From the NCBI GenBank assembly GCA_008638415.1, contig VWVT01000012.1, positions 62,001-126,000 on the forward strand: a stretch of DNA of 64,000 nt, given 5' to 3'. Positions 1 through 7,690 of the stretch are shown one piece after another. The notes beneath the pieces were generated by a model. That model did no database searches. It was not told where the DNA came from and worked only from the letters and a program-made list of their open reading frames with translations. A program made the translations under genes and the position numbers. The stretch is from Nocardiopsis sinuspersici (GTDB lineage: Bacteria > Actinomycetota > Actinomycetes > Streptosporangiales > Streptosporangiaceae). Position 1 is the first letter of the stretch, and every line of letters starts with the position of its first letter.

Positions 1-146
1 CCCGGCTGGCCGAGGGCCACGAGCAGGACGATGAACAGCGCTACGGGAGTCAGCAGCCAGGGCTGGCGGCGTTGGGAGCCCCAGGCCACCACAACCCAGG
101 CGCCGATAACCAGTGCGCCGATGACTCCGGCCACCGCGGTCAGCAC
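1..146 (-). CDS. Membrane protein, N-terminal fragment (runs off left edge)
   Basis: Only the first 48 codons are in the window. The GTG start at 146 has a strong Shine-Dalgarno sequence (AGGAGAGGAG, complement of 153-162) about eight bases upstream. The reading begins VLTAVAGVIGALVIG and contains two hydrophobic stretches (about residues 2-19 and 29-46) separated by a short basic, polar loop (GSQRRQPW), so it looks like a two-helix start of an integral membrane protein. I do not recognise the family. The plus-strand reading across the same bases is its shadow. Confidence 0.5.
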   Translation of the reverse strand, partial: MLTAVAGVIGALVIGAWVVVAWGSQRRQPWLLTPVALFIVLLVALGQP

Positions 147-355
147 CCGCTGCTCCTCTCCTGAGAAATCGCCTTCGAACCTCAAGGATCAAGGACGCGC
201 GCCCGCACGGGCGACCGAACCGACGGGTTGTGCTCAGGTTGTGGCCGTGATGTGACCGGTTCAGCCTGGTTGCCCCGGCATAAAGTGACAAAAGGCCTAT
301 TTGGGGTGGTACCGGCCGGGTAGTTACGGAGGTTCTGGCCCGTCTGTCCGATCCC

Positions 356-1144
356 TCAGTACTTGGGCCCGACGAAGGCGTCCATCCGCGCCACCGCGGC
401 CTTCTTCGACACCGAGATGATGGTTTGGTCCTGGAACGGGGGCCGGACCCGAGTGTGGCTCTTCCATGGGATGTTGAGGCGATCGAGAGCCGTGGTGAAG
501 AGATGCACGATGTCCGACGACGTGTTGGAGAAGTGGTAGCGCGGATACTCGTAGTACTCGTTCCTGCCCTTCTTCCGGATGCGGTTGAGGATGCGACATC
601 CGTCAGAGTGGACCAGGCCACGGATGAACGGTTCAGGGTGGTCGTCGACGACCTTCTGCTGCCAGGAAGCCAACACGATGGGCCGGGAGTGCTTGTGGCC
701 CTTGCCGTGCTGGGGGAAGAGGCAGGGCCAGTGCTTGGACGCGGCTTTGACGGACGTGCACCCGTTCCTGGACACACGGAAGGTTCCGACGGGGAAGACG
801 GCCTCCATGGCGCTGGCACAAAGATCCATCAGCCCTGGATACTTGTTGTCACAGAACACCCACAGTACGTATACGCCACGTCGCGAGGTCGTGATGTGGC
901 CATCCCCGAGATAGAGCCCTAGCAGATAGGCGTAAGCCTTGTTGTCGAGTCGGGCGTCGTGACACCTGGGGCAATAGACCGTGCGGTTCTGGCGGCGTGC
1001 TTCGGTCGCTGGAGCACGCCTGTTGCCGTAGCGCCAGTGCCTGATCGCCTGCACGGAGACACCGCACTGCGTCGAGATGGCCTTGTCGGTCAGTCCCAGA
1101 GCCTTGAGTCGGAAGGTTTCATCAACTACGTCGCGTGAGTACAT
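356..1144 (-). CDS. Free-standing HTH + LAGLIDADG homing-endonuclease-like protein
   Basis: 262 aa. Residues 1-45 form a resolvase/transposase-type helix-turn-helix (LGLTDKAISTQCGVSVQAIRHWR). A short CxxCH knuckle (CPRCHD, about residue 58) follows. The rest carries two LAGLIDADG-like helices, YLLGLYLGDGH (about 73-83) and FIRGLVHSDGC (about 175-185), each with the conserved acidic residue that coordinates metal in these endonucleases. There is no host intron or intein, so the gene is free-standing. Similar proteins are widespread in actinomycete genomes and are often annotated as transcriptional regulators; nuclease activity is unproven. It lies downstream of the tRNA-Leu on the same strand, separated by a hairpin. 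The ATG at 1144 has no clear Shine-Dalgarno and is preceded by an inverted repeat. Confidence 0.75.
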   Translation of the reverse strand: MYSRDVVDETFRLKALGLTDKAISTQCGVSVQAIRHWRYGNRRAPATEARRQNRTVYCPRCHDARLDNKAYAYLLGLYLGDGHITTSRRGVYVLWVFCDNKYPGLMDLCASAMEAVFPVGTFRVSRNGCTSVKAASKHWPCLFPQHGKGHKHSRPIVLASWQQKVVDDHPEPFIRGLVHSDGCRILNRIRKKGRNEYYEYPRYHFSNTSSDIVHLFTTALDRLNIPWKSHTRVRPPFQDQTIISVSKKAAVARMDAFVGPKY

Positions 1145-1145
1145 A

Positions 1146-1165
1146 GCGTGAATATTTGCTCACGC
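1146..1165. promoter_or_regulatory. Inverted repeat abutting the HTH-LAGLIDADG start codon
   Basis: GCGTGA, eight bases, TCACGC: perfect 6-bp arms around an AT-rich centre (AATATTTG) ending one base upstream of the ATG at 1144. Its position fits an operator over the promoter or 5' end, possibly bound by the gene's own HTH domain. That role is inference. Confidence 0.4.
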
Positions 1166-1220
1166 CTGTGACATTCCGTCGATGTGATGACTACGGTGGG
1201 TTGATATGCCCGAAATGCCG

Positions 1221-1245
1221 AGAGCCGCCCTACTGGGGCGGCTCT
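1221..1245 (-). terminator. Hairpin terminator after tRNA-Leu
   Basis: GAGCCGCCC / GGGCGGCTC, 9-bp stem with a 5-base loop, directly downstream of the tRNA 3' end on the minus strand and before the LAGLIDADG gene. Confidence 0.6.
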
Positions 1246-1263
1246 TCGCGTGGCTGCTGTCGG

Positions 1264-1346
1264 TGCCGGAAGTGGGATTCGAACCCACACGCTCTTGCGA
1301 GCCAAGGCTTTTGAGACCTCTATGTCTACCATTCCATCATTCCGGC
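1264..1346 (-). tRNA. tRNA-Leu (anticodon CAA)
   Basis: The complement folds as a class II tRNA. The acceptor arms GCCGGAA (5') and TTCCGGC (3') pair, followed by discriminator A. The T arm contains GGTTCGAATCC. A long variable arm (GGCTCGCAAGAGCG) is typical of leucine tRNA. The anticodon loop CTCAAAA gives anticodon CAA, reading UUG. CCA is not completely encoded (the genome continues ACCG), as is common in actinomycetes. Confidence 0.95.
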
Positions 1347-1466
1347 TGGTTTGTCCGGTTTGCTCCGGGGGTGTCTGGAGGGGCGCCACTCCGTCAACGG
1401 TGATGTCACGATTGACGCGCAGTGCCGGTCCCGACGGTCAGCATCCTAGCGGATCTCGGTAACCTC

Positions 1467-2057
1467 GTGTACGTGACGAGGACGCAGAGCCGTGTGGTGA
1501 TCGCGGAAGACGAGGCCCTGATCCGCCTGGACCTCAAGGAGATGTTGGAAGAAGACGGCTACGCCGTCGTGGGCGAGGCCGGTGACGGCGAGACCGCCAT
1601 CCGCCTTGCCCAGGAGCTCAAGCCCGACCTGGTGATCACCGACATCAAGATGCCGGTGCTCGACGGACTCTCGGCCGCCGAGCGCATCGCGGGGGAGAGG
1701 ATCGCCCCGGTGGTGATCCTGACTGCCTTCTCCCAGCGGGAGCTGGTCGAGCGGGCACGCGAGGCCGGGGCCATGGCCTACCTGGTCAAGCCGTTCAACA
1801 AGACCGACCTCGTGCCCGCAATCGAGATGGCCACCTCCCGCTACGCCGAGTTGGCCGCGCTGGAGTCCGAGGTCAGCAACCTCCAGGACCGCCTGGAAAC
1901 ACGCAAACTGGTCGAGCAGGCCAAAGGACTGCTCCAGAGCCGCCACGGGATGAGTGAGCCCGAGGCGTTCCGGTGGATCCAGAAGAACTCGATGGATCGG
2001 CGCCTGACCATGCGCAAGGTCGCCGAAACCGTCGTCGAGACCCTCGGGGAGCAGTAA
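1467..2057 (+). CDS. pdtaR: ANTAR-domain response regulator, PdtaR type
   Basis: 196 aa from GTG 1467 (GTG 1473 is an equally possible start; neither has a good Shine-Dalgarno). The receiver domain (about residues 8-125) has the acidic pair in VVIAEDEALIR, the phospho-acceptor Asp in DLVITDIKMP, the Thr of LTAFSQ and the Lys of LVKPF. A coiled linker (LESEVSNLQDRLETRK) leads to a C-terminal ANTAR domain (LVEQAKGLLQ ... FRWIQKNSMD), which binds tandem hexaloops in RNA and antiterminates transcription. In M. tuberculosis PdtaR is phosphorylated by PdtaS; no kinase gene lies beside it here. It precedes the liv transporter as in Streptomyces, but a hairpin separates the two. Confidence 0.9.
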   Translation: MYVTRTQSRVVIAEDEALIRLDLKEMLEEDGYAVVGEAGDGETAIRLAQELKPDLVITDIKMPVLDGLSAAERIAGERIAPVVILTAFSQRELVERAREAGAMAYLVKPFNKTDLVPAIEMATSRYAELAALESEVSNLQDRLETRKLVEQAKGLLQSRHGMSEPEAFRWIQKNSMDRRLTMRKVAETVVETLGEQ

Positions 2058-2462
2058 GCGACGCTTACGGTTCCACCACCGTGAGGCTTGAGGCAGGGGC
2101 CGCACCCGACCGGGTGCGGCCCCTGCCGTTGTCCGGGGAGGGACTGTTGCGCCCCTGTCCTCCCCGGGCGGCCACGCCTCCTCCAGGATGCTTATGTGTC
2201 CTTCTGAGCACGAAGAGTGCGGAGGGGTATGCAGATCAGCCTGTGTGGGGATGGAAACAAGACAGATTGTTCAGGGTCAATCCGCCCCCGGTACCAGTTT
2301 GATCTCGTTTGCGCACAATGGGGTGACGGTTGGGTCACGTGGCTTTAGCGATGCTGAATGACCAGCCTAAATCGGGCTAAACTCACCGCACCGAACAGCA
2401 AGGACATGCGGTGTCGAATGTGTTCATTCGGCACTGCCCCCTCAGATGCGCAAGGAGCGCGC
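2058..2462. other. Intergenic: pdtaR terminator and livH promoter region
   Basis: Contains a GC-rich hairpin at 2093-2126, then a less GC-rich stretch (2200-2460) that should hold the liv promoter. TAAACT near 2378 is a possible -10 but no convincing -35 lies at the right distance. No gene is supported. Confidence 0.5.
2093..2126 (+). terminator. Hairpin terminator after pdtaR
   Basis: CAGGGGCCGCACCCG / CGGGTGCGGCCCCTG, 15-bp stem with a very short loop, 36 bases after the stop codon; no U tract, as is usual in actinomycetes. Confidence 0.65.
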
Positions 2463-4016
2463 GTGCGCACACGCCTCGTGACCGTGCTGCTCGCCCTGAT
2501 CACCGCCATCCTGGTGATCCCCGGGCCAGCTGCGACGGCAGACGAACAGGGCGGTGAGTCGCTGCACGGTCAGATCCTCAACCCGGAAGATCGGGATCAA
2601 GGTGTCGAAGGCATCAGGATCACGGTCTTCGACGGTGAGGACGAGACCGGGGCGGCGGAGACCGACTCTGATGGAATGTGGGAAGTGGAGTTGCCCGGAC
2701 CGGGCACCTACCGCGTCGTGGTGGACCAGGAGTCCGTCCCCAGTGAGTTCGTCGTACGAGAGGGCCTCATCGTCGACGGTGAAACCGAGGTGGAGGTCGA
2801 GGCCGGCGGCCAGCGGCCCCTCATCATCGGGCTGGAGCGGCCGGGCGCGTCCGACGACGACTCCGCCTCCCCCTCGGAGGAGGAGAGCGAGGACTCCGGC
2901 GCCGCGGCCGCGGACGACGAGGCCGTCGCGCCCGTGGCGGACAGCGGCGGCTCCTTCGGTGAGCGGTTCGTCCAGCTCGCCGCGGCGGGTCTCCTGTTCG
3001 GCCTGGTCATCGCGGTCTCCGCGATCGGACTCTCACTGATCTTCGGCACCACGAAGATGATCAACTTCGCCCACGGCGACATGGTGACCTTCGGCGCGAT
3101 GGCCGCCCTGGTCTTCAGCTCCGGGGCCGCCGGCCTGGGCAACTCCCTGCTGGCGATCTTCGCGGGTCTGGGGGTGGCGGTCCTCCTCGGCGGTTTCCTG
3201 GAGGGCAGGTGGCCCCGGGCGGTGCTGATCACCGCGCAGTGGACGGCGATCTTCGTCGGCATCGCGCTGGCCACCGTCCTCGGGGTCATGGGCGACGCGG
3301 TCGGCTGGAGCGTGCCGCTGTGGCTGGCCGCCGGGATCGCGGTCCTCATGGGCGCGGTGCTGGGCGCGTCGATGGAGCGCTACATCTGGCGCCCCCTGCG
3401 GCACCGCAACGTCGCGCTGATCCAGATGTTCATCGTCTCGATCGGTCTGGCGCTGGTCGTGCGCCACGTGATCCTGGTGCTCTTCGGAGCGGGGCGTTCG
3501 CGCTACGCCGGCTACCAGATCCAGGAGCCGGTGCGGTTCGGTCCCGTGGAGATGGCGCCGCGCGACCTGGTGGTCATGGCCGTGGCGGTCGTGGTCCTGG
3601 TGGGGGTGGCCTGCCTGTTGCAGTTCACCCGTATCGGCAAGGCGATGCGCGCGGTCTCGGACAACAGGGACCTGTCCGAGTCCTCGGGTATCGACGTGGA
3701 CCGGGTCACGCTGTACGTGTGGGGCCTGGGAGGGGGCCTGTCCGCGTTGGGCGGGGTGCTCTACGGGCTCAACCAGGTCGTCGAGTACGAGATGGGCTTC
3801 CGTCTGCTGCTGATGATGTTCGCCGCGGTGATCCTCGGCGGTCTCGGCACGGCCTACGGTGCGATGGTCGGCGGTCTGGCCGTCGGCATGGTGGCGATGC
3901 TGTCCACCCTGTGGTTCCCGTCCCAGCTCATGCAAGCCTGGGCTTTGGCCCTGATGATCCTCATGCTGCTGATCAGGCCCCAGGGTCTGCTCGGTCGGCG
4001 CGAGCGGGTCGGCTAG
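2463..4016 (+). CDS. livH: Branched-chain amino-acid ABC permease LivH with secreted N-terminal domain
   Basis: 517 aa from GTG 2463, with AAGGAG five bases upstream. The C-terminal 350 residues are a standard LivH permease (FGTTKMINFAHGDMV signature, about nine membrane helices, ending RPQGLLGRRE). The N-terminus is unusual: a signal peptide (residues 1-27, ending ATADE) and a roughly 85-residue region with the pattern of a transthyretin/carboxypeptidase-regulatory beta-sandwich (GVEGIRITVFDG ... TDSDGMWEVELPGPGTYRVVV). An acidic Ser/Glu/Ala-rich linker then leads to the first permease helix near residue 165. Normal LivH is about 290-300 aa. The outside domain may contact the binding protein, peptidoglycan or another partner (inference). 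First gene of livHMGF; no periplasmic binding-protein gene is adjacent. Confidence 0.9.
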   Translation: MRTRLVTVLLALITAILVIPGPAATADEQGGESLHGQILNPEDRDQGVEGIRITVFDGEDETGAAETDSDGMWEVELPGPGTYRVVVDQESVPSEFVVREGLIVDGETEVEVEAGGQRPLIIGLERPGASDDDSASPSEEESEDSGAAAADDEAVAPVADSGGSFGERFVQLAAAGLLFGLVIAVSAIGLSLIFGTTKMINFAHGDMVTFGAMAALVFSSGAAGLGNSLLAIFAGLGVAVLLGGFLEGRWPRAVLITAQWTAIFVGIALATVLGVMGDAVGWSVPLWLAAGIAVLMGAVLGASMERYIWRPLRHRNVALIQMFIVSIGLALVVRHVILVLFGAGRSRYAGYQIQEPVRFGPVEMAPRDLVVMAVAVVVLVGVACLLQFTRIGKAMRAVSDNRDLSESSGIDVDRVTLYVWGLGGGLSALGGVLYGLNQVVEYEMGFRLLLMMFAAVILGGLGTAYGAMVGGLAVGMVAMLSTLWFPSQLMQAWALALMILMLLIRPQGLLGRRERVG

Positions 4017-4026
4017 GAGAGACACG

Positions 4027-5016
4027 ATGGATATTCTTTCGATCCTCGCCGAGTCCACTCGATCGGCGCTCGGTCCGATCGCGGCGATCTACGCGCTCGC
4101 CGCCGTCGGCCTCAACTTCCACTTCGGCTACACGGGGCTGCTCAACTTCGGCCAGGTCGGTTTCATGCTGGTGGGTGCTTACGGTGTGGGCATCAGCGTG
4201 GCGGTGTTCGACCTGCCGCTGCTGGCCGGTTTCGCGGTGGGCCTGCTGTGCGCGCTCGTGCTGGCGCTGCTGTTGGGTGTTCCGACGCTGCGGTTGCGGG
4301 CGGACTACCTGGCGATCACGACGATCGCGGCGGCGGAGGTGTTGCGCCTGGTGTACCGGGCGGGTTTCGCCGAGCCGCTGACGGGCGGTGTGTACGGCCT
4401 GCAGAACCTGTCGTCGGGTTTTCGCGCGCTCAACCCGTTCGACGGGGGCACGCGTTACGGCGTGGGTGCGTTGGCCTACAACGGCAACCACATGTGGGTG
4501 CTGGTGGTGACGTGGGGCCTGGTGCTCCTGATGGTGGGTCTGACCTGGATGCTGATGCACAGCCCGTGGGGGCGTGTGATCAAGGGCGTCCGGGAGGACG
4601 AGGACGCGGTCCGCAGCCTGGGCAAGAACGTGTTCGGGTACAAGATGCAGGCGCTGGTGCTGGGTGGTCTGATCGGCGCGATGGCGGGTTGCATGCTCGC
4701 GGTGTACCAGGCCTCGATCCAGCCGGACCAGTTCAAGCCGCAGGTGACGTTCTTCCTGTGGGTGATCCTGCTGCTGGGTGGTGCGGGGCGTGTGTTCGGT
4801 CCGGTTCTGGGCGCGATGGCGTTCTGGTTCCTGATGACCTTCACCGACGGTCTGCTCAAGGGGTTCGGTTCCATGGGCTGGCTGCCGTTCCTGTCGGGTC
4901 CGGACTACGGCGCGATCCAGTTGGCCTTCGTGGGCCTGTTGCTGGTGGTGCTGATCGTCTTCCGGCCGCAGGGCATCATCGGCGACCGCAAGGAGATGCT
5001 GATCAATGTCAAGTGA
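4027..5016 (+). CDS. livM: Branched-chain amino-acid ABC permease LivM
   Basis: 329 aa. ATG 4027 follows a Shine-Dalgarno (AGGAGA) that overlaps the livH stop. It is the second membrane subunit of the high-affinity Leu/Ile/Val (or related amide/amino-acid) importer. It has the LivM signature GLNFHFGYTGLLNFGQVGFM near residues 28-47, about eight to nine helices, the EAA-like cytoplasmic loop (SPWGRVIKGVREDEDAVRSLG, about 179-199) that docks on the ATPases, and the usual end VFRPQGIIGDR. Its end overlaps livG by 11 bases, implying translational coupling. Confidence 0.93.
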   Translation: MDILSILAESTRSALGPIAAIYALAAVGLNFHFGYTGLLNFGQVGFMLVGAYGVGISVAVFDLPLLAGFAVGLLCALVLALLLGVPTLRLRADYLAITTIAAAEVLRLVYRAGFAEPLTGGVYGLQNLSSGFRALNPFDGGTRYGVGALAYNGNHMWVLVVTWGLVLLMVGLTWMLMHSPWGRVIKGVREDEDAVRSLGKNVFGYKMQALVLGGLIGAMAGCMLAVYQASIQPDQFKPQVTFFLWVILLLGGAGRVFGPVLGAMAFWFLMTFTDGLLKGFGSMGWLPFLSGPDYGAIQLAFVGLLLVVLIVFRPQGIIGDRKEMLINVK

Positions 5017-5872
5017 TGAGACGAACGTCGGTGTGGACCGTATGGCCGACGCGGAGCCGGTCCCGGGGTCGGCCAAGCCCGACCCGATCCTGGTGGCGGA
5101 CGGTGTGCGTCGTTCCTTCGGCGGTCTGACCGCTGTGGACGTGGGGCACCTGGAGGTGCAGCGCGGCACGATCACGGCGCTGATCGGTCCCAACGGTGCG
5201 GGTAAGTCCACGCTGTTCAACCTGTTGACCGGTTTCGACCGTGTGGACGGGGGCCGGTGGACGTTCCAGGGCGGGGCGGTCAACGGCAAGAGCGGTCACC
5301 GGGTGGCGCGGGCCGGGATGGTGCGGACCTTCCAGCTGACCAAGGCGCTGACCCGGATGACGGTGCTCGACAACATGCTGTTGGGTGCTCCGGGGCAGTT
5401 CGGCGAGCGGATGGCCGGTGCGTTCCTGCGTCCGGTGTGGCAGCGGCAGGAGCGGGAGAACACGCGGCGCGCCATGGAGCTGTTGGAGCGTTTCAAGCTG
5501 GTCGACAAGCGTGAGGACATGGCGGGTTCGCTGTCCGGTGGGCAGCGCAAGCTGCTGGAGATGGCGCGTTCGCTGATGACCGATCCGGCGATGATCATGC
5601 TGGACGAGCCGATGGCGGGTGTGAACCCGGCACTGGTGCAGTCCCTGCTGGGTCACATCACGTCGTTGCGCGACGAGGGCAAGACGGTGCTCTTCGTCGA
5701 GCACGACATGGACGTGATCATGGGGATCAGCGACTGGATCGTGGTGCTCGCGCAGGGGCGGGTGATCGCGGAGGGGCGTCCCTCCGACATCCGGTCCAAC
5801 CAGCAGGTGATCGACGCCTACCTGGGTGCCCAGGAGGAGACGGCCGAGGTCGGGGGGAGTGACGATGACTGA
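5006..5872 (+). CDS. livG: Branched-chain amino-acid ABC ATPase LivG
   Basis: 288 aa; ATG 5006 lies inside the end of livM with AAGGAG upstream. Cytoplasmic ATPase that powers LivHM. It has Walker A GPNGAGKST (about residues 63-71), a Q loop in RTFQLTKAL, the ABC signature SLSGGQRKLLEMAR, Walker B MIMLDEPMAGVNP and the switch His in LFVEHDMD. A non-conserved stretch of about 30 residues (MSSDETNVGVDRMADAEP...) precedes the core, so a later start such as the Met at residue 13 cannot be excluded. Confidence 0.92.
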   Translation: MSSDETNVGVDRMADAEPVPGSAKPDPILVADGVRRSFGGLTAVDVGHLEVQRGTITALIGPNGAGKSTLFNLLTGFDRVDGGRWTFQGGAVNGKSGHRVARAGMVRTFQLTKALTRMTVLDNMLLGAPGQFGERMAGAFLRPVWQRQERENTRRAMELLERFKLVDKREDMAGSLSGGQRKLLEMARSLMTDPAMIMLDEPMAGVNPALVQSLLGHITSLRDEGKTVLFVEHDMDVIMGISDWIVVLAQGRVIAEGRPSDIRSNQQVIDAYLGAQEETAEVGGSDDD

Positions 5873-6722
5873 GAACGTGAACCCGCGGCCGGGGCCTGGG
5901 GAGGTTCCGGCGGAGGCCGAGGAGGTCGCGGAGGTCCAGGAGCACCGTGAGGAGGTCCTGGAGCACGCCGGCGCCGAGGAGGCGGAGGTGGGTGGTCCGC
6001 AGGACTACCTGCTGTTGGCCAAGGACCTGGTGGCCGGGTACGTGCCGGGGGTGAACGTCCTCAACGGGTGCACTCTGACCCTGACCGAGGGCGAGGTCGT
6101 GGCGATCATCGGCCCCAACGGCGCGGGTAAGTCCACGTTGATCAAGGCGGTCTTCGGGCTGATTCCGATCCGTGAGGGCGGTCTGACCCTGCGGGGGTCG
6201 AGTATCGCGGGTCTGCCCGCGCACAGTCTGGTGGAGCGCGGTGTGGGCTACGTCCCGCAGACGCGGAACGTGTTCCCCTCGCTGACCATCGAGGAGAACC
6301 TCCAGATGGGGGCGTTCCTGCGGCCGCGTGCCTTCGCCGAGCGGTTCCGGGTGGTGGCGGGGCTGTTCCCGCTGCTGGCGGACCGGCGCAAGGCCAAGGC
6401 GGGGTCTCTGTCGGGCGGTGAGCGCCAGATGGTGGCCATGGGGCGTGCGTTGATGATGGATCCGTCGGTGCTGTTGTTGGACGAGCCGACGGCGGGTCTG
6501 TCGCCGATCTACCAGGAGGAGGTCTTCCAGCGGGTCAAGGAGGTCAACCAGACGGGTGTGTCGGTGGTCATGGTGGAGCAGAACGCCCGCCGCTGCCTGC
6601 AGATCTGTGACCGCGGCTATGTGCTGGACCAGGGCCGCAACGCCTACACGGGTTCGGGCGCGGACCTGTTGGAGGATCCCAACGTGATCGAGTTGTACCT
6701 GGGGACGCTCGCCAAGGGCTGA
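5865..6722 (+). CDS. livF: Branched-chain amino-acid ABC ATPase LivF
   Basis: 285 aa from ATG 5865, which overlaps the livG stop and has GGGGGAG about eight bases upstream (GTG 5859 would lie too close to it). Second ATPase of the importer. It has Walker A GPNGAGKST, the Q loop in YVPQTRNVFPSLT, signature SLSGGERQMVAMGRAL, Walker B VLLLDEPTAGLSP and H-loop-equivalent VMVEQNARR. LivF proteins are normally about 235-240 aa; the extra roughly 45 residues at the N-terminus are rich in Glu, Ala and Val (VPAEAEEVAEVQEHREEV) and look like a flexible acidic tail. Confidence 0.92.
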   Translation: MTENVNPRPGPGEVPAEAEEVAEVQEHREEVLEHAGAEEAEVGGPQDYLLLAKDLVAGYVPGVNVLNGCTLTLTEGEVVAIIGPNGAGKSTLIKAVFGLIPIREGGLTLRGSSIAGLPAHSLVERGVGYVPQTRNVFPSLTIEENLQMGAFLRPRAFAERFRVVAGLFPLLADRRKAKAGSLSGGERQMVAMGRALMMDPSVLLLDEPTAGLSPIYQEEVFQRVKEVNQTGVSVVMVEQNARRCLQICDRGYVLDQGRNAYTGSGADLLEDPNVIELYLGTLAKG

Positions 6723-7095
6723 TCCGGGCGGGTGCGGGGCGCGGGGCCGTGTTCGGTTCCGCGCCCCGTCCGTGGTGCCGGTGGTGCCGGTGGCCGTCTC
6801 CTGTGCGGTCCGTGTACGGGTGCCGGGGGAGATGGCGTATCGGGACCGGACAAATTACCCTGGTGGAGCGAGCACGTCCGTGCTTGGCCGGGGTCCGTCC
6901 ACACCGTGGGACCGGGCGGCAGGGAGAACACGGCTGCGGCACGGCGACGCCGGTGGCGGCCGTGCAGGAATGTCGGGCCGGTACCGGGTGTTGGGATCCG
7001 TTGAAGGGGACGGGACCCGCCGCGGCGGGCCGGTCCCAGACGCGACCGAGGGGTCGTCAGGCTAGCCGCAACCCCTTTCAGAGGAGCTTTACAAC
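6723..7095. other. Intergenic: liv terminator and erpA upstream region
   Basis: A terminator hairpin lies at 6736-6767. The rest is GC-rich DNA with one AT-richer island (ACAAATTACCCTGG near 6850) that may mark a promoter about 240 bp before the A-type carrier gene. No gene is supported. Confidence 0.45.
6736..6767 (+). terminator. Hairpin terminator after livF
   Basis: GGGGCGCGG / CCGCGCCCC, perfect 9-bp stem, 14 bases after the livF stop codon. Confidence 0.65.
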
Positions 7096-7443
7096 ATGAC
7101 GGTTCAGAGCGAGACCACCGAGGGGATCATCCTCACCGACGAGGCGTCTGCCAAGGTCAGGGCGCTCCTGGAGCAGGAGGGGCGGGACGACCTGCGCCTT
7201 CGCGTGGCCGTTCAGCCCGGTGGTTGCTCGGGGCTGCGTTACCAGCTCTACTTCGACGAGCGCGACCTGGACGGCGACGTCGTCACCGACTTCGGTGGTG
7301 TGGAGGTCGTCACCGACCGGATGAGCTCCCCCTACCTGATCGGGGCCCAGATCGACTTCGTCGACACGATCGAGAAGCAGGGGTTCACCATCGACAACCC
7401 CAACGCCACCGGTTCCTGCGCCTGCGGTGACTCCTTCAACTAG
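7096..7443 (+). CDS. erpA: A-type iron-sulfur carrier protein (HesB/IscA/ErpA family)
   Basis: 115 aa; ATG 7096 with GAGGAGC upstream. Small scaffold/carrier that passes Fe-S clusters to target enzymes. The three conserved cysteines are present: one in QPGGCSGLRYQL (about residue 44) and two in the C-terminal GSCACGDSF. It is monocistronic or the first gene of a unit with the downstream PfkB kinase, whose start lies about 250 bp further on. A housekeeping role for respiratory Fe-S proteins, such as the QcrA encoded later in the window, is plausible. Confidence 0.92.
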   Translation: MTVQSETTEGIILTDEASAKVRALLEQEGRDDLRLRVAVQPGGCSGLRYQLYFDERDLDGDVVTDFGGVEVVTDRMSSPYLIGAQIDFVDTIEKQGFTIDNPNATGSCACGDSFN

Positions 7444-7690
7444 GCGTGCCGGGGGACGGTGATCTGTCCGTCCCGGCTCGGCCGGGACGGTGGTGTCCGG
7501 GGGAGGGCGGCTGGTCCGTCCTCCCCCTCCTCGTGTCCGGGGGTGTTCGCGGTCGGCCCGGCCGGGCGGGCAGGCGATGCCCCGGCGGTACTGGATACTC
7601 TGGTGCAGTCCGGGCCGGGCGTGTCCCGGCCACATGCCATCGCCCCGTCCGGTCCCAGACCGACACCTCCCACCAAGGAGCCTTCGTCCC

